A DNA stretch of 35,776 nt from Candidatus Methylaffinis lahnbergensis (GTDB lineage: Bacteria > Pseudomonadota > Alphaproteobacteria > Rhizobiales > Beijerinckiaceae): contig PEFW01000029.1 of the NCBI GenBank assembly GCA_002890675.1, positions 1 through 35,776 of the forward strand, read 5' to 3'. This document shows, piece after piece, positions 15,405 through 22,850 of the stretch. Made by a program: the position numbers and the translations under genes. Every line of letters starts with the position of its first letter. Positions within the stretch are counted from its first letter, which is position 1. Under the pieces are notes generated by a model. That model saw only the letters and a program-made list of their open reading frames with translations. It made no database searches and was not told the origin of the DNA.

Positions 15405-15592
15405 TTGCCTTTCTTCTTGCGTGGCTTTGCCGGTTTCAGCCGCACACCAGGGCCGCCGTTATCTTCGTCAATGAATTCAACCCCGGCCTTTTCGAGCGCG
15501 GTGACGATCTTCTCGCCGGTTACGGGCCTGCCGCCTAGATCGCCTCCCTCGGCTTCAAGGCGCTTGATCATCGAGATCGAGACGCCAGACAT
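15401..15592 (-). pseudogene. XRE-family regulator, C-terminal part only
   Basis: The 63-residue frame starts MSGVSISMIKRLEAEGGDLG and goes on TGEKIVTALEKAGVEFIDED, GGPGVRLKPAKPRKKKGK. It is the second half of a common short XRE/Cro-like protein, whose N-terminal helix-turn-helix (about 25 residues, of the type ARALLGWSQxxLA) would precede SGVS. Upstream DNA does not supply it in any frame, so the N-terminus is deleted or scrambled. Its stop overlaps the PLD start, suggesting that they once formed an operon in which the regulator controlled the nuclease. Confidence 0.65.
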
Positions 15593-15771
15593 TCGACGCC
15601 ATAGACGATCTCGCCGAAACGCCTTGCGCCAGCGACGCGGAATTCCTCGAAAAGTTGCGCTATCTGCACGCTTACGAAACTCGAATGTTTGGCGGGCCGC
15701 CAGATGGCCACCAAGATTTCGGCATACTCTTGTCGCCTTGTCACTTCAATCCGGCAACATACGAGTAGAAA

Positions 15772-16008
15772 ATGACTAGCAAGGTAACAGAAGAGCCGGA
15801 CGCGCTTTCGACGGCGCGCGCTGATCTGACCGACGTCTCTAATTTGCTTTATGCGGCGTTTATGGCCGCGGATAGGCTGCACGATGAAAACGACCGTCGA
15901 GGAATGATGGCACTCCTCAAGGCAATCGACGTGAAGTTAGAGATTGTCCGGATACTACTCGACGGGTGCGCCCGGTCAAATGGCCGAAAGGGCAGGAGTA
16001 GCAAATGA
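15772..16008 (+). CDS. Hypothetical protein (78 aa)
   Basis: A soluble helical protein: TARADLTDVSNLLYAAFMAA, DRLHDENDRRGMMALLKAID, VKLEIVRILLDG, then a basic tail. It resembles short alphaproteobacterial proteins seen in variable regions, in which two helices of the ADLxDIxxLLxAAxMAAD type are followed by an ALLxAIxxKL helix. Function unknown. There is no strong Shine-Dalgarno; GAGTAGAAA lies upstream. Confidence 0.6.
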   Translation: MTSKVTEEPDALSTARADLTDVSNLLYAAFMAADRLHDENDRRGMMALLKAIDVKLEIVRILLDGCARSNGRKGRSSK

Positions 16009-16086
16009 CAACCGAATACCGGACAATGGCGACGATTACGGTTGTATCGTCACCGCCGTCGCATGTCACTTCTGTCCGGTGAACGG

Positions 16087-16150
16087 ATGACGTTGCGCCT
16101 TCGCTATCTCGCCTGGAAGCTTCGCGCGCTGTGCTGGGTCTTGCGGCGGG
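16087..16150 (+). repeat. 64-bp dispersed repeat, copy B
   Basis: Partner of 13456-13519, same strand, differing at about 8 of 64 positions by eye. The identity does not clearly extend beyond the block on either side. It coincides with the start of a 36-codon frame. Confidence 0.65.
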
Positions 16151-16197
16151 GCAACGTGGTTCGAAAAGAAAGATTCAATCGAAAGGCCCCTTCATGA
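16087..16197 (+). CDS. Putative 36-aa peptide, paralogous to frame in repeat copy A
   Basis: It starts with ATG 16087 and reads MTLRLRYLAWKLRALCWVLR, then a basic tail, and its TGA overlaps the ATG at 16194 (ATGA). The first 20 residues are amphipathic and basic and would suit a membrane-bound helix. Conservation of the same peptide in copy A and the coupled downstream start are the evidence. A frame ambiguity remains because another frame of the repeat is similarly conserved. Confidence 0.35.
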   Translation: MTLRLRYLAWKLRALCWVLRRGNVVRKERFNRKAPS

Positions 16198-16340
16198 AAG
16201 CAGCGGTTACAACCATCGAATGTGCGAGCGCCATATTTTTCCTAATCTCAGGGGTGTGTTGGATAATGGCCGCCCGAAGCGCAGCCGGCAAGATCGATCC
16301 CTCGCTGCTTGGCCCTTGTGGCAGACCGATACTCCGGTAA
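16194..16340 (+). CDS. Putative 48-aa single-pass membrane peptide
   Basis: ATG 16194, coupled by ATGA to the 36-codon frame. It has MKAAVTTIECASAIFFLISG, VCWIMAARSAAGKIDPSLL, so one transmembrane helix (about 6-27) and a short polar tail. The ARSAAGKI stretch recalls small inner-membrane proteins of Hyphomicrobiales. The 3' part overlaps, on the opposite strand, the homoserine dehydrogenase remnant, so the tail may be a chance fusion with non-coding DNA. Confidence 0.4.
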   Translation: MKAAVTTIECASAIFFLISGVCWIMAARSAAGKIDPSLLGPCGRPILR

Positions 16341-16446
16341 TTGCGATTTTCCGGCCGGTCGGGCGCGCCAGCGGCTCAGTCTGCCGGCCAAGCAGGGTGA
16401 TGACCGCGGCGCCAGCGGTGCCGAGACCGGCAATCCCGATGCGCAA
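16270..16446 (-). pseudogene. hom: Homoserine dehydrogenase, N-terminal remnant
   Basis: Minus-strand residues from TTG 16446 read LRIGIAGLGTAGAAVITLLG, then RQTEPLARPTGRKIAITGVSV. This is the Rossmann-fold N-terminus of homoserine dehydrogenase with the GxGxxG dinucleotide-binding loop. After a frame change the other minus frame continues AKQRGIDLAGCAS, matching the following RSKDRGIDL-type segment of the family. The remaining about 370 residues are absent. It is a 5' piece of an aspartate-pathway gene whose functional copy must lie elsewhere, probably left behind by a deletion or carried here during rearrangement. Confidence 0.6.
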
Positions 16447-16908
16447 GGAGGCGGCATGGAGGCAAAGCCCGCGAAGCCGGGGGGTGGGAGACGACAAAGA
16501 GTGGCGGCAGAAGGGCTTTTTGCCCGGTTTTCGCGAATCAAGGCCGCGTGGAGCCCCAACGAGGGCAATCGGGTGAAGCGCGCGGCAAAGAGGCAAAGCT
16601 GAATCTGGCGAAATCCTCTGATTCGATCCACGAAGGATTTTGCGGGAAGAAGGTAGCGGAATTCGCGGCGAAAGCCGAACCCATTGTCGGCACGCAGAAA
16701 TCATGCTGTTGCCGTCGCCACGCACGGCCAACAAGATAAAACTTGCACATTTCGGAATAGCAAAACGCAACAGCCGCGTGAGACATTCGCGGGGAGAACG
16801 ATCGAGAATCGCCGGCTACCGACTAGCCCGATCCATTGGCAAAACCATTTCCCGGATCCGGCGTTCGACGGCGCCGGAACCGCGATCCGGACCAAGGAAT
16901 ATTGAACG
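16447..16908. other. Stretch without a supportable gene
   Basis: Open frames exist on both strands but none has recognisable motifs. A strong AAGGAGG occurs before ATG 16456, opening a 48-codon basic frame, but this overlaps the 5' flank of the homoserine dehydrogenase remnant and is probably coincidental. The 3' end should contain the promoter of the GGDEF-EAL gene. Confidence 0.3.
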
Positions 16909-19711
16909 ATGCAGCGCGCATATGCCTCTGTTGCTGGACAATATGATCTTCGGCTCGTTTTCGTCGCCGGATTGATTTGCGTTGCCGCTTGCTTGATATC
17001 CATGAATCTTTTCATTCGCGCTAATGACGCGAAGAGGGGGCGACCCTTTACATGGTTGTTCGCGGCGGCCACGGTCTTCGGCGCGGGCGTGTGGGCGATC
17101 CAATTTATTGCCGAGCTGGCCTATGAGCCGGGTATTCCCATAGGCTACGATGCCGGTCTGACCGCGGTTTCGTTGGTGGCCGCGATAGGGGCCGCCTGGC
17201 TCGGGATGTATGTCTCGCGCCGGTTTGCGGCTCCCGTGCTAGGCGGCGCCATGATCGGGGCGGGCATTGCCGCAATGCACTGTATAGGGATGGCCGCGCT
17301 GCGCGCGCCCGCCCAACTGTACTGGGGACGCGGGCTATGTCCTGGTGCCGGTCGCCATTGTCATGACCGTCGCGGCCGCCGCGATGCGTGTCTCGTCGCG
17401 AGGACCGGCCTTGCCGGGCCGCCTCTTGGCCGTGTTGCTGCTCGTCCTGGCGATTGTCGGACTTCATTTCACGCCCATGGCGGCTCTCACTCTTGTGCCC
17501 GATCCGCTTATCGAAGTGCCCGGCCATGCCGTCGTCCCAACCGTCCTCGCGGTCCTGATCGCTACGGTAACGGCTCTCATCGCGGGGCTCGGCCTGCTGG
17601 GCCTGATCGTGGATAAGCATTTGGCGGAGCGGATCCAGCGCAGCGAGGACGATTTGGCGCGCGCTCAGCGGATTGCCCATACCGGCAGCATCGAACAGGA
17701 TTTGCGGACCGGCGCCATCGCATGGTCCGGCGAAACCTACCGGATCTTCGGTCTCGATCCGAATCTGCCCGCGCCCACGGGGGAAGCCTTCCTCGCTCTC
17801 ATTCATCCCGACGATCGCGCCGCGTGCGAAACGCAAGCGTTTGCTCACCAAGCCGACCTGCGGCGGCGGCGTTCTGACATGCAGCGCGTTGCCCTCCGGT
17901 TTCGCATCGCCCAGTCTGGGGGCGCGGTGAGACGGGTTTATCACGAATCTGAATTGGTTTTGGATCAACGTGGCGTGGCGGTCCGCTGGATTGGGACATA
18001 CAGGGATGTGACCGAGGCTTATGAGGCGGAAGAATCGCTCAAATTGGTCTTCGAGGACAATCCGGTTCCGATGTGGCTCTTCGACCCCGAAACCCTGAAA
18101 TTCATGGCCGTCAACGAGGCGGCGGTCGTTCATTACGGTTATGACAGAGAGTCGTTCTTGAAGTTGACCTTGCTCGACCTAGTGCCGCAACGCGACAAGG
18201 GCGTAATCGAGCATGCGATTCGAACCAATCTCAGTGCTGGCGGAAGCCCCGACCACCTTTGGCAACATGTCAAGGCGGATGGGGAGGAAATTGACGTCCT
18301 CACGTATTGGCGCCATACCACCTTTTGCGACCGGCCCGCGCAGCTCGTGACGATCACGGATGTGACCGAACAGCGGAAGGCCGAAGCACGCATAGTTCAC
18401 ATGGCGCATCACGACGCGCTGACCGGTTTGCCAAACCGGGTGTTGTTTCACGATCGCCTGGACGAAACACTCTTACGCGTGCGCCGGTATGCGGAAAACC
18501 TCGCCGTACTTTGTCTCGATCTCGATCACTTCAAGGATGTCAACGACACCTTGGGGCACGCCGCCGGCGACAGGCTTTTGGTGGAGGTCGCGGATCGTCT
18601 GCGTGTGTGCTTGCGCGGCTCCGACATGGCCGCCCGCTTTGGCGGCGACGAATTCGCGCTCCTGCAAATAGGGCTCGCCGGACAGCATGAGGCGGGCGCC
18701 TTGGCCGAACGCATCGTGACGCTCTTGAGCGAGCCTTACGATATCGAAGGTCAACAGGCCTTGATCGGAGCCAGCGCCGGCATCGCGCTCGCGCCAGCCG
18801 ATGGCGAGACCGCCGAGCAACTTCTGACGAACGCCGACATAGCGCTCTATCAGGCCAAGGAAGGTGGCCGGGGCACCTTTCGCTTTTTTGAGCCCGGCAT
18901 GGACGCCGACCTTCAAGCCCGCCGTACGCTAGAACTCGATTTGCGCAAAGCGCTCGCAGTCGGCGAATTCGAACTCTATTATCAGCCTCTCGTCACGCTT
19001 GAGACCAGCGTCATTTACGGCTTCGAGGCGCTGCTTCGCTGGCACCATCCCGTGCGCGGCATGGTGGCTCCGGCGGAGTTCATTCCGCTCGCCGAGGAGA
19101 CCGGCTTGATTGTCCCGATCGGCGAATGGGTGCTGCGTCAAGCCTGCGCTGGAGCGGCGGCATGGCCGGACGATTTGAAAGTGTCGGTGAATCTTTCGCC
19201 GGTTCAGTTCAAGAAAGGCAACTTGCCTCAATTGGTTGTCGCAGCTCTCGCGAGCAGCGGACTGCCGGCGGAGCGGCTCGAATTCGAGATCACGGAATCT
19301 ACTCTACTGGTGGAAAGCGAAACCAACCTCGCCACCCTGCACAGCTTGCGTGCGCTCGGCGTCACCATTGCGATGGATGATTTCGGCACCGGCTATTCCG
19401 GCCTGAGCTATCTACGCGCCTTTCCCCTCGACAGGATCAAGATCGACCGGTCCTTCATTTCCGAGCTTGGCGAGAGCCGAGATTGCACGGCGATCGTCCG
19501 GGCGATCGCCGATCTTGGATCGCACCTCGGCATTCCCACGCTGGCGGAAGGCGCCGAGACGGAAAAGCAACTCGCCTGGGTGCGCGAAACCGGCTGCACG
19601 GAAATGCAGGGCTATTTGTTCAGCCGGCCGATTCCCGCGAGCGAAATCGCAAAATTGCTGAGTTCACAACCCAACTGCCGGCAGGCCGATCAATACCTTC
19701 TCAGCGCTTAG
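16909..19711 (+). pseudogene. MHYT-PAS-PAS-GGDEF-EAL cyclic-di-GMP protein, +1 frameshift in MHYT domain
   Basis: The first frame (16909 on) encodes a seven-helix MHYT sensor, and shifts at the GGGG run 17324-17327. Removing one G joins AALRAPAQLYW to DAGYVLVPVAIVM exactly as in the family. The second frame stays open to 19711. It gives two PAS domains, then a GGDEF domain with intact GGDEF (ARFGGDEFAL) and an RxxD inhibitory site (RGSD), then an EAL domain with FEALLRW, NLSPVQF, DDFGTGYS and AEGAE. Both synthesis and breakdown of c-di-GMP look catalytically possible. The first MHYT motif reads WAIQFIAELA where His and Met ligands are expected, so metal binding is doubtful. Translation from an internal start such as GTG or ATG near 17345 would give a partial membrane form. 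Confidence 0.9.
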
Positions 19712-20061
19712 CGCGGACCGCAAAGAAAGCCAGGGGCCTCTGCCGGATCGTCGGAACGCCCTGCGCCCCGCAACGCTTTCTCCGTCACCGCTTCGCGCGC
19801 AAAATCCTGAAGTCGGTTTCACCCTCGCCAACCAGAGCCATCGCACATTTTGACAACAAAACCGCGCTATCCGCCGGTTCTCCAGTTTTCACTGAATCGC
19901 CCCGCCGCCGGGACATCCGCGATTTTCTCGGGTAAACATTATGTTAAGACTAAGGCGGCTTATCGCTCGACGAAAGCAGGTTTTCCGCTTGGTCGAAACG
20001 ATTTCTTGCCCTTGAATGGCAGCACGGAACTACTAAGCGCTCATTTTCTCGACCGATTTCA
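19712..20061. other. Intergenic stretch
   Basis: No convincing gene. Plus frames entering from the preceding gene's shadow are Arg/Ala-rich without motifs. An AT-richer patch at about 19940-20060 may hold a promoter for the small frame at 20062. Confidence 0.35.
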
Positions 20062-20235
20062 ATGCCTTCTTTGGTGCTGCTTCTAGCATAATTTTTGGTT
20101 CTTCCTTTGCGTCCGGCGGCGGCGGTCAGCACATGCGTAGCTGCGCGGCAAGGTTACGATCCGGGCGGCGCTGCTTTCATGGGCGGCCTCATTGGCGGTG
20201 CTGTCGGGGGCATTGTGGTCCAAAGGTTCCGCTAG
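20062..20235 (+). pseudogene. Small exported glycine-zipper protein, interrupted by TAA
   Basis: From ATG 20062 the frame reads MPSLVLLLA, stop (TAA 20089-20091), FLVLPLRPAAAVSTCVAARQ, then GYDPGGAAFMGGLIGGAVGG and a short tail to TAG 20235. Together this is a signal peptide plus the YDPGAAAxxGGLIGG glycine-zipper module of small exported proteins common in alphaproteobacteria. One in-frame stop splits the signal peptide. TTG 20095 or 20107 could restart a shorter product. Either a recent pseudogene or a base error. Confidence 0.5.
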
Positions 20236-20281
20236 GTCATCGACTCATTAAAGCGCTTCCAGATTCCGAGGGCGGCGAGTT

Positions 20282-22627
20282 TCACGCTGGCGAGGAATGG
20301 ACAAAACTCTCTAACACCATTTTGCGCCCAGCCTTGTCGAAATCGACGGTGAGTTTGTTGCCGTCCACGCCGGCGACCGTGCCGGCACCAAATTTCGCGT
20401 GAAACACCCGCGCGCCCTTCGCGAAGGCCGAACCCGCGCTCGATCGCGCGATCAGTTCCCCCTCGATCTGCCACGGACCGCGCCGCGCCCGGCTTTCTTG
20501 AGAACTCCCCGGACTGCCCCGCATTGACTCGCCACCGCGCTGCTTCGCGCGCTGCCAGCCAGGCGTTGCATAGGACGAACCATAAGCGTCCATATTGGAA
20601 AAACGCGATTGCGCATAGCCGCCATAGGCCGAACCCGTCGCCGCCTCGACGACTTCGACGTGCGTTTCCGGCAGTTCGTCCAGGAAACGCGAAGGAATCG
20701 TCGTCTGCCAAAGCCCATGAATGCGCCTATTGGTCGCGAAGTATATTTTCGCCCGGCGCTTGGCCCGCGTGAGGCCGACATAGGCGAGGCGGCGCTCTTC
20801 CTCGAGCCCCGCGCGGCCCAAATCGTCGAGCGAACGTTGATGCGGGAACAGCCCTTCCTCCCATCCGGGCAAAAACACGGTCTCGAACTCAAGCCCTTTC
20901 GCCGCGTGCAAGGTCATGATCGAGACGCGGGCGCCGGAATCGGTGTTCGCGGCGTCCATAACCAGCGATATATGCTCAAGAAAGCTGCCAAGATCGGGAA
21001 ACTCCTCCATCGAGCGGACGAGTTCCTTGAGATTTTCGAGACGGCCCTCGGCATCGGCGGACTTTTCCTTGCGCCACATGTCGGTGTAGCCGGATTCTTC
21101 CAAAACGATTTCGGCGAGTTCGCCTTGCGGCTTTGCCGCGATCAAACCCGACCAGCGGGAAAAATCGGCGAGAAGGTCACGCAAGGTCTGCCGCTGCCTG
21201 GGCTTTAGCTCCTCGGTCTCGACGATAATTTGCGCGGCTTGCATCAAGGGGACGCGCGCGCGCCGCGCATGACTGTGAAGGATCTGCAAGGTGGCGTCGC
21301 CGAGGCCGCGTTTGGGCAGGTTGAAGATGCGCTCGAAGGCAAGATCGTCCGCGGGCTGCGCGGTGCAGCGCAGATAGGCGAGCGCATCGCGGACCTCGGC
21401 GCGCTCGTAGAATCTTGGGCCGCCGATCACCCGGTACGGCAGGCCAAGGGTGATGAACCGCTCCTCGAATTCGCGCATCTGGAACGACGCGCGGACAAGA
21501 ATGGCGATCTCGTCGAGGGCATGGCCCTTGCGCTGAACATGTTCGATCTCCTCGCCGATCACACGGGCTTCTTCCTCCGAATCCCAAACCCCGGTGACGG
21601 TTGGTTTCTCGCCAGCCTCGCCATCGGTGAAGAGGGTTTTTCCGAGCCGCCCCTCGTTATGCAAGATCAAGCCCGCCGCGACGCCAAGGATATGCCCCGT
21701 CGAGCGGTAATTGCGCTCAAGCCGGATGATTTTCGCGCCCGGAAAATCGGTCTCGAAGCGCAGGATGTTATCGACCTCGGCGCCGCGCCAGCCATAGATC
21801 GACTGATCGTCGTCGCCGACGCAACAGAGATTTTGGCGCCCCTGCGCGAGCAGCCGCAACCACAAATACTGGGCCGTGTTGGTGTCTTGATATTCATCGA
21901 CGAGCATATAGCGGAACCGCTCCTGATATAGCCTCAGGACTTCGGGATTTTCGCGGAAAAGCCGTACGGATTCCAGCAAAAGATCGCCAAAATCGGCGGC
22001 GTTGAGAATTTTTAGCCTTTCCTGATAGAGCTTATATGAACCAGCACCTTTGCCATTGGCGAAAGCGGCCGCTTCGCCCGCTGGCACGCGCGAAAAATCG
22101 AGGCCGCGATTCTTCCAGTTGTCGATTTGGTGGGCGAGGGCGCGGGCGGGCCAGCGCTTGTCGTCGATATTTTCGGCTTGCAGCACCTGTTTCAACAAGC
22201 GCATTTGATCGTCCGTGTCGAGAATGGTGAAGCCCGGTTTCAGACCGACAAGCTCCGCGTGGCGGCGCAAAATTTTTGTCGAAATTGCATGAAACGTGCC
22301 AAGCCACGGCATGCCTTCGGCGACCGGCCCGGCCAGCGCGCCCACCCGCTCCTTCATTTCCCGCGCCGCCTTATTCGTAAAGGTCACGGCGAGGATTTCA
22401 TGCGCGCGGGCGCGACCCTCGCCAAGAATATGCGCGATTCTTGTGGTCAGCACGCGGGTCTTGCCGGTGCCCGCGCCGGCGAGCACGAGAAGCGGGCCGT
22501 CGATCGCCTCGATCGCTGCCCGCTGCTCCGCATTGAGCCCATCGAGATAGCGGCGAGGCCGTGCGCGGGCGGCGATTCCCCGCGGCGCCGGCGCCTCGGG
22601 CAGGCCAAGCGAGAGAGCGTTGGTCAA
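20282..22627 (-). CDS. uvrD: ATP-dependent 3'-5' DNA helicase UvrD/PcrA
   Basis: A 781-residue superfamily 1A helicase that unwinds DNA in nucleotide-excision and mismatch repair and clears recombinase filaments. Motifs are complete: Q motif LNAEQRAAI, Walker A GAGTGKT (51-57), Ia TFTNKAA, II DEYQDTN, III GDDDQSIYGWRGA, IV LERNYRS, V TLHAAKGLE, VI VGLTRAKRR. The C-terminal about 60 residues form the Tudor-like module (GARVFHAKFGAGTVAGVDGN) that binds RNA polymerase or UvrB in PcrA/UvrD. The start at ATG 22627 gives a normal-length protein with a short N-terminal extension. It is monocistronic and convergent with the upstream plus-strand genes. Intact and presumably core. Confidence 0.95.
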   Translation of the reverse strand: MTNALSLGLPEAPAPRGIAARARPRRYLDGLNAEQRAAIEAIDGPLLVLAGAGTGKTRVLTTRIAHILGEGRARAHEILAVTFTNKAAREMKERVGALAGPVAEGMPWLGTFHAISTKILRRHAELVGLKPGFTILDTDDQMRLLKQVLQAENIDDKRWPARALAHQIDNWKNRGLDFSRVPAGEAAAFANGKGAGSYKLYQERLKILNAADFGDLLLESVRLFRENPEVLRLYQERFRYMLVDEYQDTNTAQYLWLRLLAQGRQNLCCVGDDDQSIYGWRGAEVDNILRFETDFPGAKIIRLERNYRSTGHILGVAAGLILHNEGRLGKTLFTDGEAGEKPTVTGVWDSEEEARVIGEEIEHVQRKGHALDEIAILVRASFQMREFEERFITLGLPYRVIGGPRFYERAEVRDALAYLRCTAQPADDLAFERIFNLPKRGLGDATLQILHSHARRARVPLMQAAQIIVETEELKPRQRQTLRDLLADFSRWSGLIAAKPQGELAEIVLEESGYTDMWRKEKSADAEGRLENLKELVRSMEEFPDLGSFLEHISLVMDAANTDSGARVSIMTLHAAKGLEFETVFLPGWEEGLFPHQRSLDDLGRAGLEEERRLAYVGLTRAKRRAKIYFATNRRIHGLWQTTIPSRFLDELPETHVEVVEAATGSAYGGYAQSRFSNMDAYGSSYATPGWQRAKQRGGESMRGSPGSSQESRARRGPWQIEGELIARSSAGSAFAKGARVFHAKFGAGTVAGVDGNKLTVDFDKAGRKMVLESFVHSSPA

Positions 22628-22850
22628 GGAAGTTTGGCTCCTCTATGCCTCAAATGGGAATGCCCCGCGCGACAGCGAATCATGCAGCGCGTCGGCATTA
22701 TGCGCCAAATTGGCTGGCGCCAAAGCGGAGCCTCAAAAACCCAGTCACGCCCTCATCCCAACGCGCCGTTTAAGCTAAAATCAGCGCCAAACCGGGGATT
22801 GCGCCAAAGACTTGCTTGCGACTTGCTCGCCTGTTCGCCAAACATGGCAC

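Noticed and set aside
16456..16602. 48-codon frame behind a strong AAGGAGG
   Set aside because: The Shine-Dalgarno-like sequence is part of the 5' flank of the homoserine dehydrogenase remnant on the other strand, and the peptide is low-complexity and basic.
17105..18133. Long minus-strand open frame (342 codons) opposite the GGDEF-EAL gene
   Set aside because: The plus strand carries clear PAS and MHYT domains; the minus frame is a high-GC shadow.
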